Below are positions 15,530-23,896 of a stretch of DNA of 64,000 nt, in pieces. The notes beneath the pieces are model-generated. The model had not been told where the DNA came from and ran no database searches. It was given only the letters and a program-made list of their open reading frames with translations. Origin of the DNA: Patescibacteria group bacterium. Its GTDB lineage: Bacteria; Patescibacteriota; Microgenomatia; UBA1406; GWC2-37-13. The translations under genes were made by a program, and so were the position numbers. The stretch covers positions 146,155 through 210,154 of the forward strand of contig JANWUX010000001.1 of assembly GCA_025057905.1 (NCBI GenBank), in the 5' to 3' direction. Positions within the stretch are counted from its first letter, which is position 1; every line of letters starts with the position of its first letter.

Positions 15530-16792
15530 ATGAGACTTAAGTATTATATAAAAACCTTTGGTTGCCAACAAAACAAGGCCGATTCAGAGAGAATAGCTGC
15601 TTATTTTCAGGCTCGAGGGATGACACCAGCTAAGGACTATCAACAAGCAAACTACATCATCATTAACACTTGCATGGTAAGGCAGTCAGCTGAGGATCGA
15701 GTTTATGGTCTCGTGAGAAATCTTGGCAGGCTGAAAACTCAAAATTCTCAGCGATTAATTAAGATTATCGTCACTGGCTGTCTTGTTGGAGTCGCTCTTC
15801 GTGACAAAACCGGATCTTTATTAAAAAAACTAAGAGAGCGAATGCCGGAGGTCGATGAGTTTATGCCGATTGAAGAAGTTGGCTTTGATTACGAACCAAT
15901 AAGAGTCAATCAAACTCATGCTTGGATCCCCATCTCTAATGGTTGCAATAACTTTTGTACTTTCTGTGTTGTTCCGTTTACTCGTGGCCGAGAGGTAAGC
16001 CGACCGTTTGAAGAAATTCTTGAGGAAGCATTAACCTTGAAAAAAAAGGGCTATCAAGAAGTGACCCTCTTGGGCCAGAATGTCAACAGTTACGGTGCTG
16101 ATCTTATTTTGGGAAAAAACAACATTCAAGTGATGAGAGATCTTCCAGAAACTTACTTTAAAAGCCAAAAAAATAAAGAAAATTTCTCTGAAAAAAGAAA
16201 GAAAATTCTCGATTTTATCGTCAAGCATCATCTAAAGCCTGTTTATGTAAAACACCTGGGGCGCTACCGAATCCCAACTCTTTTTCCGTATCTTCTGGAA
16301 GAGGTCGCCAAGATTGGTTTTAGAAAAGTTGATTTCATCTCTAGCAATCCTTGGGACTTTTCCGATGAGCTAATCGAGATAATTGCTCGCTATCCAAATA
16401 TCACCCGAACTATTCATCTTCCGGTTCAATCCGGCGATAACAATGTCTTGAAGAGAATGAATCGTTGGTACACCGCCGAGGAATATTTTGCGCTTATTGA
16501 TAAAATTAGAAAAAGAATACCAGAAGCAAAGTTTACCACCGACATCATAGTTGGCTTCTCCGGAGAAACCGAAGCAGAGTTTAGGAATACCGTCTCTCTA
16601 GCTTTGAAAGTCAACTTTGAAAAAGCGTATATCGCCATGTACTCTCCTCGACCAATGACCGCCGCTTTCAAAGTGATGAAAGATGATGTTCCCTACGAGA
16701 TCAAAAAAAAGCGCTGGCAAATCTTGGAAGATTTAATTAACAAGAAAAAATCAGATATTACCTTACCGGCAATACCGCCTCACTTTAGCTAA
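15530..16792 (+). CDS. miaB: MiaB-type tRNA methylthiotransferase lacking TRAM
   Basis: A radical-SAM enzyme that adds the methylthio group to i6A37 of tRNAs. The N-terminal domain has FGCQQNKADSE and NTCMVRQSAEDRV. The radical-SAM motif CNNFCTFC (CxxxCxxC) is near residue 143. IHLPVQSGDNNVLKRMNR and FTTDIIVGFSGETE follow. About 60 extra residues are inserted after LLGQNVNSYG. The protein ends soon after VPYEIKKKRWQIL, so the usual C-terminal TRAM domain is missing. The start MRLKYYIKTFG is chosen by homology and by the -10 box just before it. The last 30 bases overlap the convergent nuclease gene. Confidence 0.9.
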   Translation: MRLKYYIKTFGCQQNKADSERIAAYFQARGMTPAKDYQQANYIIINTCMVRQSAEDRVYGLVRNLGRLKTQNSQRLIKIIVTGCLVGVALRDKTGSLLKKLRERMPEVDEFMPIEEVGFDYEPIRVNQTHAWIPISNGCNNFCTFCVVPFTRGREVSRPFEEILEEALTLKKKGYQEVTLLGQNVNSYGADLILGKNNIQVMRDLPETYFKSQKNKENFSEKRKKILDFIVKHHLKPVYVKHLGRYRIPTLFPYLLEEVAKIGFRKVDFISSNPWDFSDELIEIIARYPNITRTIHLPVQSGDNNVLKRMNRWYTAEEYFALIDKIRKRIPEAKFTTDIIVGFSGETEAEFRNTVSLALKVNFEKAYIAMYSPRPMTAAFKVMKDDVPYEIKKKRWQILEDLINKKKSDITLPAIPPHFS

Positions 16793-17479
16793 CCATCGAC
16801 AAAAAGAGCAGCTGATTGAACCTTTTGGTATTCTTGATTTAAGAACCTTGACAGCTGCTTCAATCCGGCTTTTAATGTCCTTAACTTTCCTTTTAACTTT
16901 GACTACATGAATAATCATTGACAAGTCCGCCGCTGATTCTAAGTTTATAATCGGAAAGAAATATATAAGGTAACCAAAACCAGCAGTCTTTAGACCATTC
17001 TCTTCCATTAAGAACAAATACTCATCTATTTGATTTTGATAACTATCAAGTATTTCCTTATTTCTTGGATCAGAAGAAGTAGTTTTAAAATCAATAGGAA
17101 TATGTTCGCCTTTCTCATTAATCAAACACTCATCTAGCCTTCCATAAAAACCATATTCATTGTCTATTTCACAGTAATAGGATTCTCGAAATGGATTTTG
17201 AAGTTTACCAGCAATCTTATCTTCAACCATAGGCGGAATTTTTCCTTGACGACGATAAAAGTTAAAATATCTTTTGATAATTTGATCAAACCGATTAGCC
17301 AGTCGAGATTGAATTCCTTCCGGTAACTTAATACCTTCTCGGTAACTCAACCAAAAACACCTAGGACAGCGATTCAACTCTTCGATTGCTGAGTGAGAAA
17401 GCCACTTTACCTTCTTTCGATTTTTAATACCATCAAGAGTTGATAATCTTTTCTGAGAGAAGAGTTTTTCTTGGTTCAC
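16763..17479 (-). CDS. PD-(D/E)XK nuclease with four-cysteine Fe-S signature (RecB/Cas4-like)
   Basis: A stand-alone RecB-family nuclease. From the GTG at 17479 it has about 238 residues. Seen: SHSAIEELNRCPRCFWLSYR (first cysteine), GRLDECLINEKGEHIPIDFK read as GRLDECLI and IPIDFKTTSS (nuclease core D-x(n)-DFK), a QxxxY-like NQIDEYLFL, and C-terminal CSFCRWLAKVRRYC supplying three more cysteines. The pattern matches AddB/Cas4-type 4Fe-4S nucleases. No cas genes or CRISPR array lie in the window, so Cas4 is unlikely. A longer start at 17566 is open, but TATAAT lies exactly 7 bases before the GTG, supporting a leaderless start there. Confidence 0.82.
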   Translation of the reverse strand: MNQEKLFSQKRLSTLDGIKNRKKVKWLSHSAIEELNRCPRCFWLSYREGIKLPEGIQSRLANRFDQIIKRYFNFYRRQGKIPPMVEDKIAGKLQNPFRESYYCEIDNEYGFYGRLDECLINEKGEHIPIDFKTTSSDPRNKEILDSYQNQIDEYLFLMEENGLKTAGFGYLIYFFPIINLESAADLSMIIHVVKVKRKVKDIKSRIEAAVKVLKSRIPKGSISCSFCRWLAKVRRYCR

Positions 17480-17486
17480 AGAGGAA

Positions 17487-17521
17487 ATTATATTAGAAAT
17501 CTCTTCTGAATTGGATATAAT
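17487..17521. promoter_or_regulatory. Divergent -10 boxes for the nuclease and rmlB
   Basis: On the minus strand TATAAT (17487-17492) ends 7 bases before the nuclease GTG. On the plus strand TATAAT (17516-17521) ends 10 bases before the rmlB ATG at 17532. Both would give leaders of 0-4 bases. The -35 regions are weak. Confidence 0.55.
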
Positions 17522-17531
17522 TATAGTTAAA

Positions 17532-18512
17532 ATGAATCTTTTTGTAACTGGTGGAGCAGGTTTCATTGGCTCTAATTTTATTCTCTATTGGCTTAAACGA
17601 TACCCTCAGGATAAAATTATTAATCTCGATAAGCTCACCTACGCCGGCAACCTTGACAATCTTAAATCAGTAGAAAATCATCCAGGTTATCGATTTATTA
17701 GAGGCGACGTCTGCGATTTTGAGCTCGTTGACTATTTGCTCAAGAAATACCAGGTTGATGCTATTGTTCATTTTGCCGCTGAAACTCATGTTGACCGATC
17801 AATTGTTAACGCCGCTCCTTTTATCAAAACAAACATTGAGGGCACCTATGTTCTACTCGAAGCGGCTTTAAGAAATGGAAAGATAAGATTTCATCATATC
17901 TCAACTGATGAAGTTTTTGGAACTCTGCCCGTCAAAAGTAAAAAAAAGTTTAATGAAAAAACTCCCTATCAACCTCGCTCACCTTACTCAGCTTCGAAAG
18001 CAGCTTCTGATCATCTAGTGAGATCCTATCACATCACCTATGGCCTGCCAGTGACAATCTCAAATTGTTCAAACAACTACGGTCCATATCAACATCCAGA
18101 AAAATTAATCCCACTAGCGATCACTAACATAATAGAAAACAAAAAGGTGCCAATATATGGAGATGGTCTTTACTACCGAGATTGGCTGTATGTTGAAGAT
18201 CACTGTCGAGCTCTTGACTTAATCATACACAAAGGAAAAAATGGCCAGACTTACTTTATCGGTAGCCTAATCAAAGAAATCTCTAACCTTGACTTAGTCA
18301 AGAAAATCTTAAGAATAATGAAAAAAGATCAAGACCTTATTGAATTTGTTGCCGATCGGCCTGGCCACGATCGACGCTATGCGATCGATTGGCAAAAAAT
18401 TCACAAAGAACTTGGTTGGTCGCCTATAATTGATCTTGATCAAGGGTTAAAACTGACTTTCAACTGGTATAGGAAAAACCAGACCTGGTGGAAAAAGATA
18501 AAAGGCAGATAA
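17532..18512 (+). CDS. rfbB: dTDP-glucose 4,6-dehydratase
   Basis: Converts dTDP-glucose to dTDP-4-keto-6-deoxyglucose, the second step of the dTDP-rhamnose route. Short-chain dehydrogenase fold of 326 residues: TGGAGFIGSN near residue 6 (NAD binding), DKLTYAGNLDNL, HFAAETHVDRSI, HISTDEVFG, and the YxxxK pair in YSASKAASDHLV. NNYGPYQHPEKLIP is characteristic of RmlB. The ATG at 17532 starts the Rossmann strand directly. It opens a plus-strand sugar-nucleotide block; the rmlA and rmlC partners are not in the window. Confidence 0.95.
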   Translation: MNLFVTGGAGFIGSNFILYWLKRYPQDKIINLDKLTYAGNLDNLKSVENHPGYRFIRGDVCDFELVDYLLKKYQVDAIVHFAAETHVDRSIVNAAPFIKTNIEGTYVLLEAALRNGKIRFHHISTDEVFGTLPVKSKKKFNEKTPYQPRSPYSASKAASDHLVRSYHITYGLPVTISNCSNNYGPYQHPEKLIPLAITNIIENKKVPIYGDGLYYRDWLYVEDHCRALDLIIHKGKNGQTYFIGSLIKEISNLDLVKKILRIMKKDQDLIEFVADRPGHDRRYAIDWQKIHKELGWSPIIDLDQGLKLTFNWYRKNQTWWKKIKGR

Positions 18513-18635
18513 ATAGAGGAAAATTTTTCACTTAAGAACAAAAGGTTAATCTGAAAATACTTTTTTAAAATTCACGTGAATAAACTCATAAATTAAAAAA
18601 GACATATCTAAATTTAAAAATCGCAGAGCCATTCA

Positions 18636-19490
18636 ATGCTTAAAATTGCAATTACGGGCGCTTCCGGCCTTGTTGGCTCAAGAATAATTGATCTTCTCGG
18701 ACAAGATTTTACTTTTATCCCAATATCCCATAATCAACTTGACATTACCAATAAAGAAAAAGTCTTTCGGTTTTTTGGAGAAATTTCCTTCGATTTCCTG
18801 ATTCACCTTGCTGCTTACACTAATGTCACCAAAGCTGAAGAAGAAAAGGAAATCGCCTACCTGATTAATGTCAAAGGTACGAGCTACCTTTTTGATTTAG
18901 CTGTGTCAAAGAAAAAAAAATTTATTTTTTTTTCAACTGATTTCGTTTTTAGCGGAAAAAATCCTCCCTACTTTGAGAACTCAAAACCTGAACCAGTTGG
19001 TGTCTATGGCTTGACTAAATATCAAGCGGAACTTTTGATTAGTCCAAAAACTTACCCAAATAGCATGATAATCCGAATCGCCTACCCCTACCGGGCTCAG
19101 TTTAGAAAAAAAGCTGATTTTTTTAGAAAATTCAAATCTTTTCTTGAGGAAAAAAAACCACTAAAAATGATCACTGATGCTTTAATGACACCAACCTTTA
19201 TTGATGACATTGCCATTGGCCTAAAGTATTTAGTAAAAAACTTTACTAATGATATCTTTCATCTCGTTGGCTCTCAGTCACTCTCCCCATTTGAAGCCGC
19301 CTCTCTTATTGCCAGGGTTTTTAACTTAGACAAAGATCTGATCTCAAAAATTTCATTTGAAGAATATGTTAAAAATCATCCTGGCATACCCCAGTTCAGT
19401 GAAATCAAGTCAAAAAAAAACATTTTCTTCAGAATGAAATCTTTTGAAGAAGGATTGTCGGCTATCAAAAAACAACTTTCACTTGATTAA
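18636..19490 (+). CDS. rfbD: RmlD-like dTDP-4-dehydrorhamnose reductase family protein
   Basis: A predicted NAD(P)H-dependent reductase of the RmlD group that would finish dTDP-L-rhamnose. The 284 residues contain ITGASGLVGSRI, DITNKEKVFRFF, HLAAYTNVTKAEEE, STDFVFSGKNPPY and YGLTKYQAE (YxxxK). MTPTFIDDIAIGLKYLV near the C-terminal part is typical of RmlD. Gap to rmlB is 123 bases with nothing definite in it. Some family members (for example in S-adenosylmethionine synthetase complexes or other sugar pathways) differ in substrate, so the exact product is moderately sure. Confidence 0.82.
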   Translation: MLKIAITGASGLVGSRIIDLLGQDFTFIPISHNQLDITNKEKVFRFFGEISFDFLIHLAAYTNVTKAEEEKEIAYLINVKGTSYLFDLAVSKKKKFIFFSTDFVFSGKNPPYFENSKPEPVGVYGLTKYQAELLISPKTYPNSMIIRIAYPYRAQFRKKADFFRKFKSFLEEKKPLKMITDALMTPTFIDDIAIGLKYLVKNFTNDIFHLVGSQSLSPFEAASLIARVFNLDKDLISKISFEEYVKNHPGIPQFSEIKSKKNIFFRMKSFEEGLSAIKKQLSLD

Positions 19491-19534
19491 CATTTCCTTT
19501 AAAATCAACCCACTTTCTGCTAAGATATTAACTT

Positions 19535-20830
19535 ATGACATTGACGGTTGTTGGTCATGGCTATGTAGGCCTAGTTACCGCCTGTGTCTTCGCTGATTTT
19601 GGCAACACCGTCTATGTCATCGGTCGAAACGAAAAAAAAATTAACGAGTTGAGAAAGGGAAATCCACTGATTTATGAGCCGGGGTTGAAAGAGATTCTTC
19701 AAAGAAATCTTCAGGCCAAAAGAATTTTTTTTAGACTCGATTACACCTCTGTCTCTCAGTCAGAGATCGTTTTCATAGCGGTTGGGACACCCCCCAAGGA
19801 AAATGGTGAAGCTGATCTTTCTGGAGTTTTTGAAGTTTCTGAGAAGATTGCTAAAAATCTATCGAAAAAAAACGATCATTTTACCGTTATTTCCTGTAAA
19901 AGCACCGTCCCGGTTGGGACAAATAAACAAATTGAAAAAATAATAAAAAATCACACACCAAAGAGAGTGAATTTTGCTGTTGCCTCCTGTCCTGAGTTTC
20001 TTCGTGAAGGAAGTGCCATCAGTGACACTTTAAATGCTGACCGAGTAGTCATTGGCTCAGAAAGCAAAAAAGCAATTGAGATTCTTCTTGAACTTCATAA
20101 ACCAATTGAAGGAAAAAAGATTGTCACTGACCTTTCTTCGGCGGAACTGATTAAATACACTGCCAACGCAATGCTGGCAACAAAAGTTTCTTTTGCTAAT
20201 TTTATTTCTTTTTTTTGTGAGAAAACTGGCGCTGATATTGAGACAGTCTTGGATGCTGTCGGCCTAGACAAAAGAATTGGTCGGGTTTTCATGTCACCAG
20301 GAGTCGGCTTCGGAGGCTCATGTTTGCCAAAGGACGTCATGGCACTGATCAGTACTGGTAAAAAACTTAATATTGATGTCTCTTTTCTTGAAGCTGTCGT
20401 TAAAATCAATTCGCAAGCAAAGAAAAACTTTCTGAAAAAAATCCTTTCCAATCACCAAGGAAAGAATCTCGCCATCTGGGGACTTGCTTTTAAACCTAAC
20501 ACCGATGACATTCGTTTTGCTCCTTCTCTATTTATTATCGAAAAACTTCTTGAAAATGACTTCCAGTTAACTGTCTATGATCAGCAAGCACTTCTCAACG
20601 TAAAAAAAATTTTTAAAGATAAGATTAGATACACAAAAGATCCTTACCAGGCTATCAAAGAGAAAGATGGGTTAGTCATCCTTACCGAGTGGAATGAGTT
20701 TCGCCAAGTTGATCTTAATAGAGTAAGGAGTCTTCTCAAAAAACCGGTAATATTTGACGGTCGAAATCTTTATCAAATATCAACGATGAAAAAGTTGGGT
20801 TTCTATTATTACTCGGTCGGAAGGTCATAA
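19535..20830 (+). CDS. ugd: UDP-glucose 6-dehydrogenase
   Basis: Oxidises UDP-glucose to UDP-glucuronate with NAD+. The 431 residues are full length: GHGYVGLVTACVFADFG, NPLIYEPGL, VAVGTPP-type IAVGTPPKENGEADLS, STVPVGTNK, PEFLREGSAI, the catalytic cysteine in GFGGSCLPKD, and GLAFKPNTDDIRFAPS. An extended -10 TGCTAAGAT lies 8 bases before the ATG, implying a leaderless start. The next gene is a UDP-glucuronate decarboxylase-like protein, so the pair probably makes UDP-xylose. Confidence 0.95.
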   Translation: MTLTVVGHGYVGLVTACVFADFGNTVYVIGRNEKKINELRKGNPLIYEPGLKEILQRNLQAKRIFFRLDYTSVSQSEIVFIAVGTPPKENGEADLSGVFEVSEKIAKNLSKKNDHFTVISCKSTVPVGTNKQIEKIIKNHTPKRVNFAVASCPEFLREGSAISDTLNADRVVIGSESKKAIEILLELHKPIEGKKIVTDLSSAELIKYTANAMLATKVSFANFISFFCEKTGADIETVLDAVGLDKRIGRVFMSPGVGFGGSCLPKDVMALISTGKKLNIDVSFLEAVVKINSQAKKNFLKKILSNHQGKNLAIWGLAFKPNTDDIRFAPSLFIIEKLLENDFQLTVYDQQALLNVKKIFKDKIRYTKDPYQAIKEKDGLVILTEWNEFRQVDLNRVRSLLKKPVIFDGRNLYQISTMKKLGFYYYSVGRS

Positions 20831-20857
20831 AATTACTCAGAGATATCCATCAAAAAA

Positions 20858-21814
20858 ATGATAATTTTGGTTGCCGGAGGAGGCGGATTTATCGGCTCGC
20901 ATCTCTGTGAAAAGCTAATCAGAGAAAATCACCAAGTTATTTGTGTTGATAACCTCTCAACAGGATTGAGGGAAAATCTCTATACCTTGATCTCGAACAA
21001 GAATTTTGAGTTTGTAAAAAAAGATATAAACGAAATGATTAATATCAAAAAAAAAATCGACATAATTTTTCACCTTGCCTCACCGGCCTCTCCTAATCCA
21101 TATAGCCAAATTAGCTATTTATCTCTCTGGAAAGAAACTTTTCTTACAAATACCTTGGGAACAGTTAATCTTCTTGAATTGGCTCTAAAAAACCAAGCGA
21201 TTTTTCTATATGCTTCTACCTCCGAAATTTATGGTAATCCTCAAATCCATCCACAACCAGAAAATTACTGGGGCAATGTCAATCCGGTGGGAGTGAGGTC
21301 AATATATGATGAGTCAAAAAGGGCTGGTGAAACAATTTGTTATTATTACTCTCTCAAGAAAAATGTAGATGTACGAATTGTCAGAATTTTTAACACTTAC
21401 GGTCCACGAATGAGATTAGATGACAAGCGAATGATTATCAATTTTATTCACCAAGCCCTTACCAACAAACCGATCACAATTTATGGTAACGGCCATCAAA
21501 CTCGCTCTCTTTGCTATATCGATGATCTCATTAATGGACTAATCTTGATTGCATTCAAGAATGGACTCAAAGGACAAGTAATTAATCTCGGTAACCCCGA
21601 AGAGTATCGAGTTATCGACTATGCCAGAATGATAAAAAAAATAACCGGCTCAAAAAGCAGAATAATTTTCCTTGAAAAACAGCAGGACGATCCTGAAAGA
21701 AGAAGGCCTGATATTGCAAAGGCTATCAGTCTTCTCAATTGGCAACCGATTGTTGATATCAACATTGGTCTAAAAAAAACCGTTGAATACTATCGATCAA
21801 TAATTAAAAAATGA
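20858..21814 (+). CDS. UDP-glucuronate decarboxylase-like (UDP-xylose synthase)
   Basis: An SDR-type sugar-nucleotide enzyme most like UXS, which turns UDP-glucuronate into UDP-xylose. Motifs: GGGGFIGSHLCEKL, DNLSTGLRENL, FHLASPASPNPY, STSEIYGNPQIHPQPENYWG and NPVGVRSIYDESKRAGE, with the YxxxK pair, then NTYGPRMRLDDKR. The ASPASP and HPQPE-YWG elements are UXS hallmarks. 318 residues. Directly downstream of ugd and overlapping the next gene by 4 bases. A related 4-epimerase is the main alternative. Confidence 0.88.
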   Translation: MIILVAGGGGFIGSHLCEKLIRENHQVICVDNLSTGLRENLYTLISNKNFEFVKKDINEMINIKKKIDIIFHLASPASPNPYSQISYLSLWKETFLTNTLGTVNLLELALKNQAIFLYASTSEIYGNPQIHPQPENYWGNVNPVGVRSIYDESKRAGETICYYYSLKKNVDVRIVRIFNTYGPRMRLDDKRMIINFIHQALTNKPITIYGNGHQTRSLCYIDDLINGLILIAFKNGLKGQVINLGNPEEYRVIDYARMIKKITGSKSRIIFLEKQQDDPERRRPDIAKAISLLNWQPIVDINIGLKKTVEYYRSIIKK

Positions 21815-22920
21815 GAAAAATAGCTTTGATAATTCTTCCCACTCACAACGAAGCAGGTAATATAAAAAAACTAATTAAAAGAATTTTCATTCAAGAGAAC
21901 AAAATTGAAAAATTTTCTCTTGAAATTCTTGTTAATGATAGCTCTTCGGTCGATAACACTGCTGGTATCGTCAAAGAACTGATTAAAAAATATCCCAAAA
22001 AACTTCATCTTATTGAGACAAAAAAGGAAGGTTTAGGAAAGGCTTACTATCAGGGTTTTTTGTATGCTCAGGTGAAAATTAAGCCGTTCGTTATTTTTGA
22101 GATGGATGCCGATCTATCTCATCAACCCGAAAAAATCCCTGAAATGCTCAAGGAAATTGAAAAAGGCGCCGACATGGTCATTGGCTCTCGGTACGTCAAG
22201 GGGGGGTCAATTCCCAAAAATTGGGGGTTTCACCGAAAAATTTTTTCTTTTTTTGGAAATTTGATTATTCGCTTTGGGTTTATGAAGCTAGAAATTCATG
22301 ATTGGACTTCAGGATTCAGAGCAATGAAAATTTGGATTCTTAATCAGTCTCTTGAACATATAAAAAAATATTCTGGTTATGTTTTCCAGGTGGCTCTGCT
22401 GGATTTTGCTTTAAAGCAAGGAGCGAGAGTAAAAGAGATTCCGATAAATTTTGTCGACAGGGAATATGGTGAGTCTAAAATTTTTTTTAGCCAGTACATT
22501 TTCAGCACGCTGGCCTACCTAGTCATGTTTTCGCCCTTTATTCGATTTTCAATCGTGGGAACAATTGGTTTTCTAATCGATTTTCTTATTTTAACTTTCT
22601 TTGATAAAGGATTACAGATTCCTTCTTCTTACTTCTGGCTAGCTCAGTTAGTCTCGGCCGAGACAGCAATCGCGAGTAATTTTCTTTTGAATAATTTTTG
22701 GAGTTTTGGCTACAAAAAAATTAAGAAAAATCTCTTTGGTAGTTTTCTTAAGTTTAATTTGATCTCAGTTGGTTCAATCGTTATTCAGTCGGTCCTCTTA
22801 CAGCTTGCGGTTAGTTTATTTGGTCGTCAATACTGGATAATAGCTAAGATTCTGATAATAGCCCTGATCATTATTCCTTATTCTTATCTTCTTTATAACA
22901 AAGTCGTCTGGAATAAGTGA
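21811..22920 (+). CDS. DPM1-like polyprenyl-phosphate glycosyltransferase fused to a GtrA domain
   Basis: Residues 1-230 form a GT2 domain of the dolichyl-phosphate mannosyltransferase type that would load a sugar on polyprenyl phosphate: ILPTHNEAGNIKKL, EMDADLSHQPEKIPEML and GSRYVKGGSIPKNWG. Residues about 245-369 form four helices of the GtrA family (FSIVGTIGFLIDFLIL, NFLLNNFWSFG), which is linked to flipping or use of such lipid donors. The usual acidic start of the DDxS motif reads NDSS. The ATG overlaps the previous stop (ATGA). It would feed GT-C enzymes such as the one at 11383-12648. Confidence 0.88.
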   Translation: MRKIALIILPTHNEAGNIKKLIKRIFIQENKIEKFSLEILVNDSSSVDNTAGIVKELIKKYPKKLHLIETKKEGLGKAYYQGFLYAQVKIKPFVIFEMDADLSHQPEKIPEMLKEIEKGADMVIGSRYVKGGSIPKNWGFHRKIFSFFGNLIIRFGFMKLEIHDWTSGFRAMKIWILNQSLEHIKKYSGYVFQVALLDFALKQGARVKEIPINFVDREYGESKIFFSQYIFSTLAYLVMFSPFIRFSIVGTIGFLIDFLILTFFDKGLQIPSSYFWLAQLVSAETAIASNFLLNNFWSFGYKKIKKNLFGSFLKFNLISVGSIVIQSVLLQLAVSLFGRQYWIIAKILIIALIIIPYSYLLYNKVVWNK

Positions 22921-22931
22921 AAGAAAAAGAG

Positions 22932-23822
22932 TTATTCTTCTTCCACTAGACTCGCATACTCCTTCCAGACCCAGCCTTCAATAAATTCACCAGAAATCAA
23001 ACTTTCAGGATTATTGTTAAATTTGATCCTGTACCAACCGTTTTTTTCTTCAATAAATTCAAACTTTTCCCCTATTTTTACTCTAGCTTCTTCAGTGGAG
23101 TTAATTTTTGGTTCAGATCTTACTCTTAGCCATCCTTGCGGATTTTTGTTAATCAAGACAAATTTCTTCTTCTCTCTTGCAATTTGAGCGCTTAAAGTTG
23201 CTTCTTTTTCGAGATCTTCAACTTTCCTTTGATTTTCATCCAGAGCCAACTTAAAAAAACCATTAATCCGGAAACCGCTGTCCACATTTATCTTCTGAGT
23301 TCTTCTAAAGAATCCAGGAAGTAAGACCGACAATTCATGATTGCCCTCGGGGACATTTTCGATAAATAGTGGTGCAATCCCTTTTTCTTGATTGTTGAGA
23401 GTGACAATGGCACCTTGGGGCTCGGTTTCAACATAAATCTCTCCAAACCCTCTTTTTACTGAGGGCGAGGCTTTTTGAACAGTAAAGATCTCTCCTGCTG
23501 AAAATATATCCGATTTACCTAGCTCAATATTGACAAAAGTTTTTGCGTTTTTATAGATACTTATCTTTCCATTCCACGATGCAGTCTCGGTTGCTGACCC
23601 TTCGGGAATTAATTTTATCAAGAACTCACCGGCCTGAAATTTTTGCTCGAAAGGTGTTCTTCCGACTGCCAGATTGTTAATAAAGATTGTTGAGATAGGA
23701 AAAGATTTTATCTCCAAAACACCAAATTGATTATTTTTTTGATCCGTGACAAAAAAATTCATAACCAAAAAAACTCCAAATCCAGCAAAAAGAACCAGAA
23801 GCAAAATAATCTTTGCTTTCAT
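22932..23822 (-). CDS. Membrane-anchored PEGA-domain protein with SH3-like C-terminus
   Basis: An extracytoplasmic protein with an N-terminal hydrophobic anchor (about residues 4-22). Two PEGA-type repeats follow: FGVLEIKSFPISTIFINN with VGRTPF, and GEIYVETEPQGAIVTLNN with APLFIENVPEGNHEL. A bacterial SH3-like domain (about 225-290, GWLRVRSEPKINSTEEARV) completes the architecture. PEGA and SH3 domains are linked to cell-wall or surface binding; the ligand is unknown. 296 residues. It converges on the DPM-GtrA gene with an 11-base gap. Confidence 0.82.
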   Translation of the reverse strand: MKAKIILLLVLFAGFGVFLVMNFFVTDQKNNQFGVLEIKSFPISTIFINNLAVGRTPFEQKFQAGEFLIKLIPEGSATETASWNGKISIYKNAKTFVNIELGKSDIFSAGEIFTVQKASPSVKRGFGEIYVETEPQGAIVTLNNQEKGIAPLFIENVPEGNHELSVLLPGFFRRTQKINVDSGFRINGFFKLALDENQRKVEDLEKEATLSAQIAREKKKFVLINKNPQGWLRVRSEPKINSTEEARVKIGEKFEFIEEKNGWYRIKFNNNPESLISGEFIEGWVWKEYASLVEEE

Positions 23823-23880
23823 ATCACTTCATTAATTTTATTTTATTCTATTTATCCTTTCGAAGATTTAAAGAACCTTT

Positions 23881-23889
23881 TGATATCAT
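23881..23889 (+). promoter_or_regulatory. Extended -10 of argS
   Basis: TGATATCAT, an extended -10 box, ends 7 bases before the ATG at 23897 (4 before the adjacent ATG at 23894). It implies a leaderless or nearly leaderless argS message. Confidence 0.5.
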
Positions 23890-23896
23890 ATACATG

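Noticed and set aside
15512-15571. Longer cutA start upstream of MNPTFLYL
   Set aside because: The extra residues do not match CutA and would cover the miaB start on the other strand.
16763-17479. Cas4 and a CRISPR locus
   Set aside because: The Fe-S nuclease pattern fits Cas4, but there is no repeat array or any other cas gene in the window.
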